Below, piece by piece: positions 23,644 through 31,413 of a DNA stretch of 34,104 nt. The translations under genes and the position numbers were made by a program. The stretch is from NCBI RefSeq assembly GCF_024642105.1, contig NZ_JAHEBT010000007.1:1-34104 (forward strand), read 5' to 3'. This DNA comes from Flavobacterium sp. GTDB taxonomy: Bacteria > Bacteroidota > Bacteroidia > Flavobacteriales > Flavobacteriaceae. The first letter of the stretch is position 1. Every line of letters starts with the position of its first letter. The notes beneath the pieces are model-generated. The model was not told the DNA's origin. It searched no databases and saw only the letters and a list, made by a program, of their open reading frames with translations.

Positions 23644-24666
23644 TTATACGATTGCAAATGCTTGAATAGTAGTTTCTCCAGCAGCAGTTAAAGGAGCTTT
23701 AACGAAAGCTAAGTCTTGAGAAATCTCATACTGAGTTACTACGTCTTGAGTATAACCATTGTTAGCAGAATCATCAGCACCTACTTCATAAGTATGGATA
23801 GCGTAAGACTCAGAATCAACTGGATTCAATAAGTTAGAGTAATCAGCAACTTTAGTTGATACACCTTCTCTATTTTGTTTTGGAATCCAAGGTAATGTAG
23901 CTACAGTTCCATCAGGAACTACAATCCAATATCCTTTAGAATATCCTGAATCTAAAGCAACAGCTAAAGCACCTAATTCTACAGAGTGAACAAAAGTTAC
24001 ACCATTAAATTGGAATGACAAGTTAGTAGCATTAGAAGCACCTTGAGCAGCTTGTTTTTCAAACTTAGCAAATGCAACTGAATCACAGAAAACTTTCATA
24101 GCACCAACGTATTTATTAGCATCCATTGCAATCTTAGTGATTTGGATAGCAGTATCTTGGTTAGCTTCAGCAACTTCAAATGTGTCATTTGTTCCATCAA
24201 ACGTTCCAAATGCAGTAGCAGCATTAACTCCAGAACGGTTATTGAACAAGTAAGCAGTAGCAGCAGTTTCATAACCTTCCATAAAGTTAGAAACTACATT
24301 AGAAATCTCTTGAAACATTTGCTCATCTGCATTATACAAAGAGTTGTCAGCTTGTTTCAAAGACATATTAAATTTATCTGTATAACTTGCCCAAGTTGGA
24401 GTTAATACAGCAGTATTTCCTTTAGAACCTGTGTGATTATGAGTTCTTGCACTTCCTAATGCACGAGATGAACGAGCAGCAAAGTTAGTCTCAACAGTTC
24501 TATCTTCTCTCAATCTCAATTCAGAGTAGTTAGGAAACATAATTGGAGACATTGCTTTAAGAGCTAGGTAAGTAGCTGGGAATCTGAATCTCAATTCAGA
24601 TGATTGAAAAGCACCAAGTAATCTAGCTTGAGCTTTTACCAAATTTGCGGTAGCACGATTTGCCAT
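23644..24666 (-). CDS. Major capsid protein
   Basis: A 340-residue protein (MANRATANLVKAQARLLGAF...) rich in alanine, with an N-terminal helical arm, a central part with EISNVVSNFMEGYETAATAYLFNN resembling the spine helix of HK97-fold capsids, and a C-terminal beta-rich P-domain-like region. Size, composition, position behind the scaffold gene and its own promoter plus upstream terminator all fit the major capsid protein of a Bacteroidota siphophage. The HK97 fold is inferred. Confidence 0.8.
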   Translation of the reverse strand: MANRATANLVKAQARLLGAFQSSELRFRFPATYLALKAMSPIMFPNYSELRLREDRTVETNFAARSSRALGSARTHNHTGSKGNTAVLTPTWASYTDKFNMSLKQADNSLYNADEQMFQEISNVVSNFMEGYETAATAYLFNNRSGVNAATAFGTFDGTNDTFEVAEANQDTAIQITKIAMDANKYVGAMKVFCDSVAFAKFEKQAAQGASNATNLSFQFNGVTFVHSVELGALAVALDSGYSKGYWIVVPDGTVATLPWIPKQNREGVSTKVADYSNLLNPVDSESYAIHTYEVGADDSANNGYTQDVVTQYEISQDLAFVKAPLTAAGETTIQAFAIV

Positions 24667-24755
24667 TGTAATGATTTTTTAAAGTTAAATTTTATTTTAT
24701 ATATTTTTTAGTTGTCATACCGACTATTTTCTTTATAGCATACCGCCATTGTCAG

Positions 24756-24763
24756 CAAATATA
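24756..24763 (-). promoter_or_regulatory. TATATTTG promoter box for the capsid gene
   Basis: A perfect TATATTTG on the minus strand, preceded by TTTTG and lying about 20 bp behind the terminator at 24785-24814. It predicts a leader of about 85-90 nt before the capsid ATG. That leader contains two tiny frames (ATGGCGGTATGC..., 13 codons, and ATGACAACTAAA..., 8 codons). Confidence 0.6.
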
Positions 24764-24784
24764 CAAAATAAATTAATACATAAT

Positions 24785-24814
24785 AAAAAAGCCTTACATA
24801 ATTGTAAGGCTTTT
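24785..24814 (-). terminator. Intrinsic terminator upstream of the capsid promoter
   Basis: AAAAGCCTTAC (24787-24797) and GTAAGGCTTTT (24804-24814) form a perfect 11-bp stem with a 6-nt loop, followed on the minus strand by TTTTTTATTA. It starts a few bp after the stop of the DUF6496-like gene and separates the head-assembly transcript from the capsid transcript. Confidence 0.88.
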
Positions 24815-24817
24815 AAA

Positions 24818-24958
24818 CTATTTTCTTTTTTTCTTAGCTTCACGAGCTACAGATAGTGCAATAGCTACACTCTGCTTCTGACTTTTTCCGTGTTTCATCT
24901 CAGTTTTAATGTTTTTTGAAATGCTTTTAGATGAGTAACCCTTGATCAATGGAGACAT
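24818..24958 (-). CDS. DUF6496-like small basic phage protein, 46 aa
   Basis: A 46-residue protein (MSPLIKGYSSKSISKNIKTE, then MKHGKSQKQSVAIALSVARE and a basic tail). The pattern PLxKGxSxKxISxNIxxxxxxGKxQKQAVAIALxxA is one I know from small proteins in many phages of diverse hosts, function unknown. It would be ordinary except that its first 32 bp overlap the end of the free-standing HNH gene. It is missed by long-ORF searches. Confidence 0.85.
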   Translation of the reverse strand: MSPLIKGYSSKSISKNIKTEMKHGKSQKQSVAIALSVAREAKKKRK

Positions 24959-25502
24959 AATATATTTTTTTTATATGATTTAAAAATTTTTCCAAAGTTA
25001 AACTATTTTTCATAACGTTACACGTTTTGCAACAAGCAACTGAATTTTCTTTAGTATATCCTTTAGAACTATCTACCCTATCTATTCCGTTAGATATAAA
25101 TAATCCGTTTGAATGACTTCTATTTACTCTAAAAGAATCTCCTTCACTATTACAATATACACACCTTTTTGTTATTATTTCTCTAAAAAATGCTTTATCT
25201 AATTCAAAAGGAATTTTTTTATTTTTTGCTCTATGAATATATTGTAAATAAATTCTATTAAAATTAGCTTCTCCAGGAGCTAATTTATTAAATCCAAGTT
25301 TTCTTAATCTGTGTGCTTCACATCCGCAAGACCTTAATTTTTTATTAGATAATGTAGAAGTAGACATTTTTTTCTCAATTCCGCAATCACATTTTACATT
25401 CCACATAGCCCTCTTTTGACCTGAGGGCTGTATATGTGAGTGACTATAATTTAATACTAAAATTTTAGCAATTCTTTTTCCAGTTAAATCTATTCTTTTC
25501 AT
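24927..25502 (-). CDS. Free-standing HNH homing endonuclease with zinc-ribbon/AP2-like N-terminus
   Basis: A 191-residue protein. The N-terminal part (MWNVKCDCG ... SCGCEAHRLRK, Cys-x-Cys pairs) is the zinc-ribbon-like DNA-binding module often found in phage HNH proteins; the C-terminal part has a HNH/Zn core with CVYCNSEG, SNGIDRVDSSKGYTKENSVA and CCKTCNVMKN. Such enzymes cut an intron-less or gene-less allele and copy themselves in. It sits between two head-region genes, has its own TATATTTG promoter, and its 3' end overlaps the start of the DUF6496-like gene, so the insertion seems to have fused smoothly or supplied that start region. Confidence 0.88.
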   Translation of the reverse strand: MKRIDLTGKRIAKILVLNYSHSHIQPSGQKRAMWNVKCDCGIEKKMSTSTLSNKKLRSCGCEAHRLRKLGFNKLAPGEANFNRIYLQYIHRAKNKKIPFELDKAFFREIITKRCVYCNSEGDSFRVNRSHSNGLFISNGIDRVDSSKGYTKENSVACCKTCNVMKNSLTLEKFLNHIKKIYYVSIDQGLLI

Positions 25503-25520
25503 AATATTATATTTTTTTTA

Positions 25521-25528
25521 CAAATATA
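25521..25528 (-). promoter_or_regulatory. TATATTTG promoter box for the HNH gene
   Basis: A perfect TATATTTG on the minus strand, followed by TAAA, about 20 bp before the HNH ATG. The surroundings are almost purely A and T with no clear TTG at -33. Confidence 0.5.
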
Positions 25529-25579
25529 CAATATTATTTAATAATATAAAAACATTTAACCTTTAATTAATGGCATAAC

Positions 25580-25753
25580 TTAGATAGATGGTACTTTTCT
25601 GTACCTTTTTTTAGTTTGAAATTTAGACAAATACTTTTTGTTTTCATATCTAGTTAGTGCGGTTCTTCCATCTTGAATAGCCTCTTGTCTTACAAGTGCT
25701 ATCGCTTCTTTACTGAAGAATAAAGATAATAAAAATTCAGTTATCTTTCTCAT
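25580..25753 (-). CDS. Small basic protein after the scaffold gene, 57 aa
   Basis: A 57-residue basic protein (MRKITEFLLSLFFSKEAIAL ... RYRKVPSI). The N-terminus is a hydrophobic helix (FLLSLFF), possibly amphipathic, and the C-terminus is rich in K, R and Y. Its ATG overlaps the TGA of the scaffold gene as ATGA, which supports translation. No family is recognised. Confidence 0.65.
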   Translation of the reverse strand: MRKITEFLLSLFFSKEAIALVRQEAIQDGRTALTRYENKKYLSKFQTKKRYRKVPSI

Positions 25754-26544
25754 AATTTTAAAGTTCCAGCTTGGATTCTTTTTGCCATCTCTTCATTTTG
25801 TTGTGATGTATTCCAACCTTGTTTTTCAGCTTCTTTTAAAAATGCTTCTAAACTACCTGTTTTACCACTAGATGGTTCATCTTTTCTACCACTACCTCCT
25901 GTTTGAGCTGGAAGATAAGGGGTAATAAATTCAGAAACCCATTCTTTTACAGATACAGGAGATAATGTACTTTCATTTTTTATCACATTACCCATAGAAT
26001 CTTTGATAATTACCTTACCATCTTCTTTTTCAAAGCTAAATCCTTTTTCTTTAGCTTCTACAAAAATAGTTGATTTAGATACTAAAGTATTTTCTGGGAT
26101 ATGCTTAGTAAATTCATTCTTAATTTCATTAAGAGAGTTTTGTTTTTCTATATTAATCTTAAAAATAGTAAATTCATTCTCTTTTTCAACTAAATTACCT
26201 TGCAATTTCTCAAAATCAGCCTTTAAACTTTTAAATTTCTCTTCAGGCTCTATTTTACTTTCAGATTCTACTTTTGTTTTAATTGCATTAACTAAATTCT
26301 CAATAGTCTTGCCTTGAAATTCAAGTCCAAGAGCATTTCTTTGCTCTTTAACAGCAATTTCAATAGCAGCAGTAGCTGCTTCTTTCTTTAGATTAGAGAT
26401 ACGCTCTTCATAAGTTTCTTTAGGTAAGATAATTCTTTCAGATAAATCAATTGTATGACTATCTTCTGAAGCAATCATTTCTGATAATTTCCCAGGCTCT
26501 AATCCTAAACTTGTTTCAATTTCGTTTAAATTTTCTACTGCCAT
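25750..26544 (-). CDS. Probable capsid scaffolding protein
   Basis: A 264-residue, highly charged and helical protein with a long central coiled coil (about residues 45-140, rich in E, K and L), followed by a flexible GGSGRKDEPSSGKTG linker and a short helical C-terminus. This architecture and its position between portal-side genes and the major capsid protein match scaffolding proteins of tailed phages, which leave or are cleaved from the procapsid. No protease motif is seen. Confidence 0.75.
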   Translation of the reverse strand: MAVENLNEIETSLGLEPGKLSEMIASEDSHTIDLSERIILPKETYEERISNLKKEAATAAIEIAVKEQRNALGLEFQGKTIENLVNAIKTKVESESKIEPEEKFKSLKADFEKLQGNLVEKENEFTIFKINIEKQNSLNEIKNEFTKHIPENTLVSKSTIFVEAKEKGFSFEKEDGKVIIKDSMGNVIKNESTLSPVSVKEWVSEFITPYLPAQTGGSGRKDEPSSGKTGSLEAFLKEAEKQGWNTSQQNEEMAKRIQAGTLKL

Positions 26545-26548
26545 TTCT

Positions 26549-26977
26549 TTATTGTTTTAAAAGTTCTAGTTCTTGTGTTAATTTATTTACTCCCCACATC
26601 GGTTTAGATTTTTTACCAGTCTTTTTTTCGTAAAGTTTAGCTAATTCATCTCTCGTCTTTGGTAGTGATTCTTCTTCGATAGATTTTGTGGTATCTTTGA
26701 TTGTAGGAAGTACAATCTCTTCTTCTTTAACTTCAATAAACTCTGCATATTCCTTGACAGATTTGAATGGTTTTTTCTCTAAGTATAACTTAGTTGCAGG
26801 TTCGTTTCTTTCATAATATAGTCCATTCATTTGTGAGTGAGCATTAATTTGCTCTGCATAATCAACTTGAACTACGTGTAAATCTCTTTCAAGACCAATT
26901 CTAACAGCACGGTCAAAGCCTCCGTTTGTACGTGCTAATTTGTGCAATTTGTAAACTGCCATTTGTGTTTCAATCAT
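26549..26977 (-). CDS. Head-module protein between portal and scaffold, 142 aa
   Basis: A 142-residue protein (MIETQMAVYKLHKLARTNGG...) with a compact N-terminal half and a C-terminal half containing LPKTRDELAKLYEKKTGKK, which resembles a short SAP-like or HeH-like helical module (a small nucleic acid-binding motif with the pattern ...LxxLYxxxxGKK). Possibly a head-assembly or packaging accessory protein; unproven. Confidence 0.6.
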   Translation of the reverse strand: MIETQMAVYKLHKLARTNGGFDRAVRIGLERDLHVVQVDYAEQINAHSQMNGLYYERNEPATKLYLEKKPFKSVKEYAEFIEVKEEEIVLPTIKDTTKSIEEESLPKTRDELAKLYEKKTGKKSKPMWGVNKLTQELELLKQ

Positions 26978-27015
26978 TTCTTTTTGTTTTTAATTAGTAA
27001 TTAATCCCTTCACAA

Positions 27016-27035
27016 TACCTGTTAGATAACAGGTA
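27016..27035. repeat. Perfect 9-bp dyad overlapping the portal stop codon
   Basis: TACCTGTTA (27016-27024) and TAACAGGTA (27027-27035) are exact reverse complements with a 2-bp spacer; the portal stop codon lies at 27022-27024 inside it. There is no T-tract, so it is not a standard terminator; it may be an mRNA 3' structure or a protein site. Confidence 0.5.
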
Positions 27036-28647
27036 CTGCAATAGGTTTTTTGTTTATCTCAAACCAAGCATCAAACTCAGTATTTAATACATTTTCTGAC
27101 TTATAGTAATCAGTAACGGTCTTCCACCATTTATTGAATAACACTTTTCTTTGAGCTTCTTCTTGCCCAAAGATACTGATAACATCTTTTAGATTCAAAT
27201 GTAAATACGGCTCTAATTTAGCCTTTAATAAGTTAATATGCAAATCAATTGGATTATTTCTATACTTAGCACCTAAATATTCTCCAAATAACTTATCTAA
27301 AACAACACTATTATCCTGTAATTTAACAGCATTTTCATAACGCTCCAACAATGTATCGTAGCTCTCAATGATATATCTACGACCCAAATTAATAGTAATA
27401 CGACTTTCGCTTTTATTTTTAGTCGTGTCATAAAAATTTAATATCCATTCTGAAATTTTCCACTCAATATATTCTACAAAGTCAGCATACATATTAAGTT
27501 TATTCTCCATTGGTTGTTTATCAAACATAACCTCAGTAGCCGTTTTAATACTTCCAGTGTTTTTACTCACTCCATAGAACGTACCCCAATGTGTTTTATA
27601 TATACTTTCTTCTAACTTCGCTAACTCTTCATTGTATTGCTTCCAAACATCTAAATCAGGAGATATAAATCCTGCAATATTTGGAGCAATAACTGGAGTA
27701 TCAGTACTGTCAGGAATTGGTAATTCAACAACATCAGTAACATCATTTTTAGAAACCATTTTACCGTGACCATTACAAGTACCACATTTATCATCTCCAT
27801 TCTTACCTGTACCTGAACACTCTCCACAATATTGGATATATTTCCAAAATATAGGATTTCCTTTATAAATTTTATATAAAGTTAAAAATGATTGGTCTCT
27901 TGCATATTCTTTAGCTGCATCAATTATACCGTCAATAGCTGATAACTTCTCTTCTTCTCCTGGCTCTTGAATATTAGAACAAATAAGCGCAGGTGTTTGA
28001 CCAAATGGATGTTCAAATGATAATTCTTCAATCAATACAAAGTCCATTCCAATCTGCTCAAATACTCTATCAACCAAATCATCAACAATCCTCCAAAACG
28101 TCCTGCCATCTTTTACCTTTGGTTCAAATATCACAAACTCCACTAATTGACCATTAGATTCGTAGTATCTAATCTTTTCGATAGATTTATAAGTTGGATA
28201 AATGTCAACAGTAGGAGTTGTGGTATATTCTAAGAATATCAAACCATTAGGGTCTGTATTCATTAATTTTATTGCGTTCTTTTGAATCCATTCAGATAAC
28301 GGCTTATTATCTCTAATACTAGCTATCTTTTTTATAAATTCAGTTCTGATAGTATCATTGGTAATATCGTAGTCTTTAACACCGCCAGTAGCATAGTAAA
28401 TATTATCAATAGGTTGAAATAATCTTTCAAATAAATCCTTAATGCTTCTGCTATATCTTTTTCTAGCTAAAGATTTTTTCTCGCTTTCGATACCCTCAAT
28501 CTTATCAATCAACTCATCAATGAAATCATCTCCATTAACTAACGCTTTTAATTCGTCAGAACTTTCACGCATTTCAACGAACTCGTGATTTATTTTTAGA
28601 TTGGCTTTTATAGCATCAATCGCTTCTTGGTTATCTTTGAAAATCAT
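27022..28647 (-). CDS. Portal protein with embedded CxxCxGxG zinc-finger insertion
   Basis: A 541-residue protein directly downstream of terL, of normal portal size, with the helical C-terminal half expected of portals (from about residue 340, including NTGSIKTATEVMFDKQPMEN). Residues 274-295 contain two CxxCxGxG motifs, CGECSGTG and CGTCNGHG, the DnaJ-type zinc-binding pattern, with four cysteines (274, 277, 288, 291) able to hold one zinc. I recall such insertions in portals of other Bacteroidota phages. The rest is charged and without enzyme motifs. Position and size give the role; the zinc site is read from the motifs. Confidence 0.85.
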   Translation of the reverse strand: MIFKDNQEAIDAIKANLKINHEFVEMRESSDELKALVNGDDFIDELIDKIEGIESEKKSLARKRYSRSIKDLFERLFQPIDNIYYATGGVKDYDITNDTIRTEFIKKIASIRDNKPLSEWIQKNAIKLMNTDPNGLIFLEYTTTPTVDIYPTYKSIEKIRYYESNGQLVEFVIFEPKVKDGRTFWRIVDDLVDRVFEQIGMDFVLIEELSFEHPFGQTPALICSNIQEPGEEEKLSAIDGIIDAAKEYARDQSFLTLYKIYKGNPIFWKYIQYCGECSGTGKNGDDKCGTCNGHGKMVSKNDVTDVVELPIPDSTDTPVIAPNIAGFISPDLDVWKQYNEELAKLEESIYKTHWGTFYGVSKNTGSIKTATEVMFDKQPMENKLNMYADFVEYIEWKISEWILNFYDTTKNKSESRITINLGRRYIIESYDTLLERYENAVKLQDNSVVLDKLFGEYLGAKYRNNPIDLHINLLKAKLEPYLHLNLKDVISIFGQEEAQRKVLFNKWWKTVTDYYKSENVLNTEFDAWFEINKKPIAVPVI

Positions 28648-28666
28648 TTTACTATGTTTAAAGCTA

Positions 28667-28674
28667 CAAATTTA
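28667..28674 (-). promoter_or_regulatory. Candidate -7 box before the portal gene
   Basis: TAAATTTG on the minus strand matches TAnnTTTG about 20 bp before the portal ATG, in the 72-bp gap after terL. No TTG is present at -33. Confidence 0.4.
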
Positions 28675-28719
28675 CTAAAAAATATTAACATAATGACGAT
28701 TATGTAAATTTTGATAGGT

Positions 28720-30963
28720 TTACCACCTAATCATTACTTTCGGCTTACCTTTCAATTCAAAATAAAATCGCATCGCTAAGGCATCTGCAAAATCGGGAGA
28801 CCTCCCTAATCTTTCTCTAACCTTACTCTTAGGTTCAAGCGCATATTTACCATCATCAAGTATTGGGTTTTTATTTATTTGCTCCAATTCCTCAATTACT
28901 TGTTTTCTAAAAGCAGTGTCTTGAATGAATACTTTTGAATCTTTAACCTGTTGTGAGAAAAATTCGTACACCTGAGCTTTTAAATTCTTAAAGTTCTCTT
29001 TCTTACCAAGTACCTTAACGGGACTAGCGCCATTATGAAATCCTACAGCTCCTACTAAATTACCATTTTGTGATGAGTTTCTTGTAAAAGTCTGTAATCC
29101 ATCAGCATCATATATCACATTTTTAAGTGGTACTCTATAGTGAATCCTAAGCTCGTTTATTTTCTTACTGACCATTGTATCATCAATCTTATCAATAGCG
29201 ATAATCTTAACAACTACAAATCCTGCCCAAACCATTATCACAAACTTATCAGCACCAGTATAAGCAATATCCGCTGTTATGTACCTATCCTCTGTCGGCT
29301 TAATAAACTCATTAGTGTACATCCCTAAAATATCCTGATAATCAAACAGTGCATACGGGTTGTCATCAAATTCCCAATTTCCATATACCAACCTTTGAAT
29401 CTCATTAGGAGATAAAATGTTAATCAAGTTGGGTATATATTCTTTTGGAAGCGTTTTATTATCACTAGGTAATGCTTGAATAAATTTCCTATAGTACGGT
29501 AAATTATTCTCTAAATCTAACTTATAATAATCTTTATATAAATAATTTTTAGAAGGGTTACACGTCTGAAGCAACTTAGGAGTTAAATTATATTCCTTAT
29601 TCTTCCAACGACCAATTGAAGCCTGTAAGTTATTCTTACACTCCAACTCAAACTCCCCCGCTTCTTCAATCCAACCTCTTGTCATCTGCATCGAACCAAA
29701 TCGCATATAATTCGGGTCTGAAGGCTGATACTTTGCATCTAATAAAAATATCTTAGAACCATTATGAAAATGAAAGAAGTTATCTTGACCATTGTATCTA
29801 TAATACAACTTATTTATGCCCCATATATCCAATATCTCGTGAATAGATGGGATAGTAAATTTTCTTAAATCAGTAAGTGTCTTCCTCGCTATGAAATAAT
29901 GTGTTCCAGGATACATAAGCGCATCAGCGCAAATTAGTGAACACCCTAAGAAACTCTTGCCAGAATTATGAACGATTATATTTGATTCAGTAGCTATGTA
30001 ATTATGATTATCCTCAACGGTTAAATCAAAAACAGTATCTTGAAGTAATTCAAATCTAATCTCACTGATTAAATGTGAGTCCAGCTCTTTCGCAATACTA
30101 TATCTTTTATCGTTGTAGCCGCTACTCCATACTCCTTCCCTAACATCTCTCTCGTTACTATTCTCGGTATAAACTTTGAACGTATCTCTAAGACTTGTTG
30201 ATTGGTTAGTATTGTCGTGTACCCATTCTCCCCTCTCTTGTCCCCAAACAACTGAGGACGTCTCTCTCTTGAGTGATGAGCATTCTCTTTCATCGTCATC
30301 CACTCGAGATTCGCCACTCGATTGTCTGACCTGTTGAAATTGATATGATTTACAGTTTCTTTGTTCTGAGGATTTGTTAAGAAATGAGTAGCAACTAATT
30401 TGTGAATTAATATTGTTCTTTTTGGAGAACTCAGATATATTCTTAAATAACCCTTCTTTGTCGCTGAAGGTTTTAAAATACGTCTCTTCAGTAGTCCATA
30501 AGTCTTGTTCGATGCTACTCTCCCCATTGATGAGATTTCGTACATCCCATTTGTCTCTTGAATAGCAATCCAAGATTCGTTTGGTAAATTCTCCAGCTGG
30601 TATCCAACTTCCTTCATAATAAATTTCGTGATTAGGTGTTAAAGAGAGGGTGTTGCCATCTCTCATAACAAAGATAATCATTTTATTATATTCGGAGGCA
30701 GTAAAAAGAGGAAAGTTTTTAACATCTACTACTTTTTTATATTCAAGAAACCCAAGATTATTGAAAGAAGCTACAGTATCTCCTATTTCAAAATCTTGAA
30801 TTTCTTTATAGCCAAAGTCAGTAAGGATTTTAGTACCTCTTACCGTGCAGCCTTTGCTGCCTCCGTAGGCTATGTCAATCGTGGTATCATCAATCCAATA
30901 CTTAACAGCTTGGAGCTGTTTAATATTTCCACGAACATTTAAACTTATTTGCTTATTCTTCAT
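28720..30963 (-). CDS. terL: Terminase large subunit interrupted by an intein in the Walker A motif
   Basis: The 747-residue frame is a TerL of about 452 residues plus a 295-residue intein. Extein: MKNKQISLNVRGNIKQLQAV ... IAYGGSKG (to Gly38), then the intein (39-333), then SGKSFLG. Joined, the P-loop reads GGSKGSGKS. Further motifs are Walker B WIEEAGEF (431-438), the coupling motif TCNPS (467-471), and the RNase H-like nuclease with Asp565 (ADIAYTG), Asp619 (YDADG) and Asp724 (SPDFADAL). TerL translocates DNA into the procapsid with ATP and cuts the concatemer; without splicing the ATPase cannot form. The start overlaps terS by 11 bp. The intein carries an endonuclease gene in another frame. 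Confidence 0.95.
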   Translation of the reverse strand: MKNKQISLNVRGNIKQLQAVKYWIDDTTIDIAYGGSKGCTVRGTKILTDFGYKEIQDFEIGDTVASFNNLGFLEYKKVVDVKNFPLFTASEYNKMIIFVMRDGNTLSLTPNHEIYYEGSWIPAGEFTKRILDCYSRDKWDVRNLINGESSIEQDLWTTEETYFKTFSDKEGLFKNISEFSKKNNINSQISCYSFLNKSSEQRNCKSYQFQQVRQSSGESRVDDDERECSSLKRETSSVVWGQERGEWVHDNTNQSTSLRDTFKVYTENSNERDVREGVWSSGYNDKRYSIAKELDSHLISEIRFELLQDTVFDLTVEDNHNYIATESNIIVHNSGKSFLGCSLICADALMYPGTHYFIARKTLTDLRKFTIPSIHEILDIWGINKLYYRYNGQDNFFHFHNGSKIFLLDAKYQPSDPNYMRFGSMQMTRGWIEEAGEFELECKNNLQASIGRWKNKEYNLTPKLLQTCNPSKNYLYKDYYKLDLENNLPYYRKFIQALPSDNKTLPKEYIPNLINILSPNEIQRLVYGNWEFDDNPYALFDYQDILGMYTNEFIKPTEDRYITADIAYTGADKFVIMVWAGFVVVKIIAIDKIDDTMVSKKINELRIHYRVPLKNVIYDADGLQTFTRNSSQNGNLVGAVGFHNGASPVKVLGKKENFKNLKAQVYEFFSQQVKDSKVFIQDTAFRKQVIEELEQINKNPILDDGKYALEPKSKVRERLGRSPDFADALAMRFYFELKGKPKVMIRW
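29965..30849 (-). mobile_element. Intein within TerL (295 aa, Cys1 ... His-Asn/Ser+1)
   Basis: The element starts at Cys39 of the TerL frame (CTVRGTKILTDFGYKEI, block A) and has block B with SLTPNHEIYY (T109, H112), then block F VFDLTVEDNHNYIA and block G IIVHN, ending His332-Asn333, with Ser334 as the +1 residue. All residues expected for standard class 1 splicing are present. Between block B and block F about 185 residues (116-298) show no LAGLIDADG or HNH motifs in this frame, only a charged, serine-rich sequence; in the +1 frame the same DNA encodes a complete NUMOD4-HNH endonuclease. Splicing domains together are about 110 residues, a mini-intein size. Confidence 0.93.
30069..30617 (-). 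CDS. NUMOD4-HNH homing endonuclease nested out of frame inside the TerL intein
   Basis: A 182-residue protein in a different frame from TerL on the same strand. Residues about 13-60 (NESWIAIQETNGMYEISSMG, GRVASNKT, GYLRIYL) are the NUMOD4 DNA-binding module; 70-115 are the HNH core (LIHKLVATHFL, VNHINFNRSDNR, NLEWMTMKENAHHS) with His72, His91 and Asn99/Asn103 as likely active-site residues; the C-terminal 135-182 look like a NUMOD-type helix-turn-helix (MLGKEYGVAATTIKDI). The ATG (30615-30617) lies just after intein block B and the TAA (30069-30071) just before block F. No separate promoter is evident, so translation is probably by internal initiation on the terL message. It would give the intein its mobility. 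Confidence 0.9.
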   Translation of the reverse strand: MKEVGYQLENLPNESWIAIQETNGMYEISSMGRVASNKTYGLLKRRILKPSATKKGYLRIYLSSPKRTILIHKLVATHFLTNPQNKETVNHINFNRSDNRVANLEWMTMKENAHHSRERRPQLFGDKRGENGYTTILTNQQVLEIRSKFIPRIVTREMLGKEYGVAATTIKDIVLRKSWTHI

Positions 30964-31387
30964 TTAAGATTTTCATTCCTACAATAGGCACAACTTGAAG
31001 TTTGTCTCCATCTGAAGTAACATCTAGTTTATCTCCATATTTCTTAGGATTCATTTTACCTAACATCCACTTACGAGTATCAATCTGTAGTCTTGAACGA
31101 TTAATAACGTTGTGGTTAATTACGTGTTCTCCACGTTCATTCACTTCCATATCCGCTGACTGCTTGTCAGCAATCTCCAACATCTCTTCAAAGATATTAT
31201 CAGCTCTCTTTTTAGTAGCAATCTTATAACGCTCTTGTAACTCTTCAGATTCTTCTAACCACTTATAAAACGTTTTAGTACCAACAGTATCTGAACGTTT
31301 TAAAATAGAACGTATAGAACCACCTTCTTCTATTAAATCAATTATTAAATCAATCTTATCTTTTTTCTCTAAATCAGTATAAACCAT
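30953..31387 (-). CDS. terS: Terminase small subunit
   Basis: A 144-residue protein from the ATG at 31385-31387 (MVYTDLEKKDKIDLIIDLIE). An upstream in-frame start would add a hydrophobic stretch that lies on the promoter, so it is rejected. Residues about 15-50 (GGSIRSILKRSDTVGTKTFY, KWLEESEEL) are the HTH of phage small terminases, followed by a coiled-coil part (ERYKIATKKRADNIFEEML) and a C-terminal TerL-contact region. It recognises the packaging site; the repeat-rich non-coding region directly upstream is the obvious candidate. It overlaps terL by 11 bp. Confidence 0.9.
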   Translation of the reverse strand: MVYTDLEKKDKIDLIIDLIEEGGSIRSILKRSDTVGTKTFYKWLEESEELQERYKIATKKRADNIFEEMLEIADKQSADMEVNERGEHVINHNVINRSRLQIDTRKWMLGKMNPKKYGDKLDVTSDGDKLQVVPIVGMKILNEE

Positions 31388-31413
31388 TATTATTATAATT
31401 ATAGTTATTGCTA

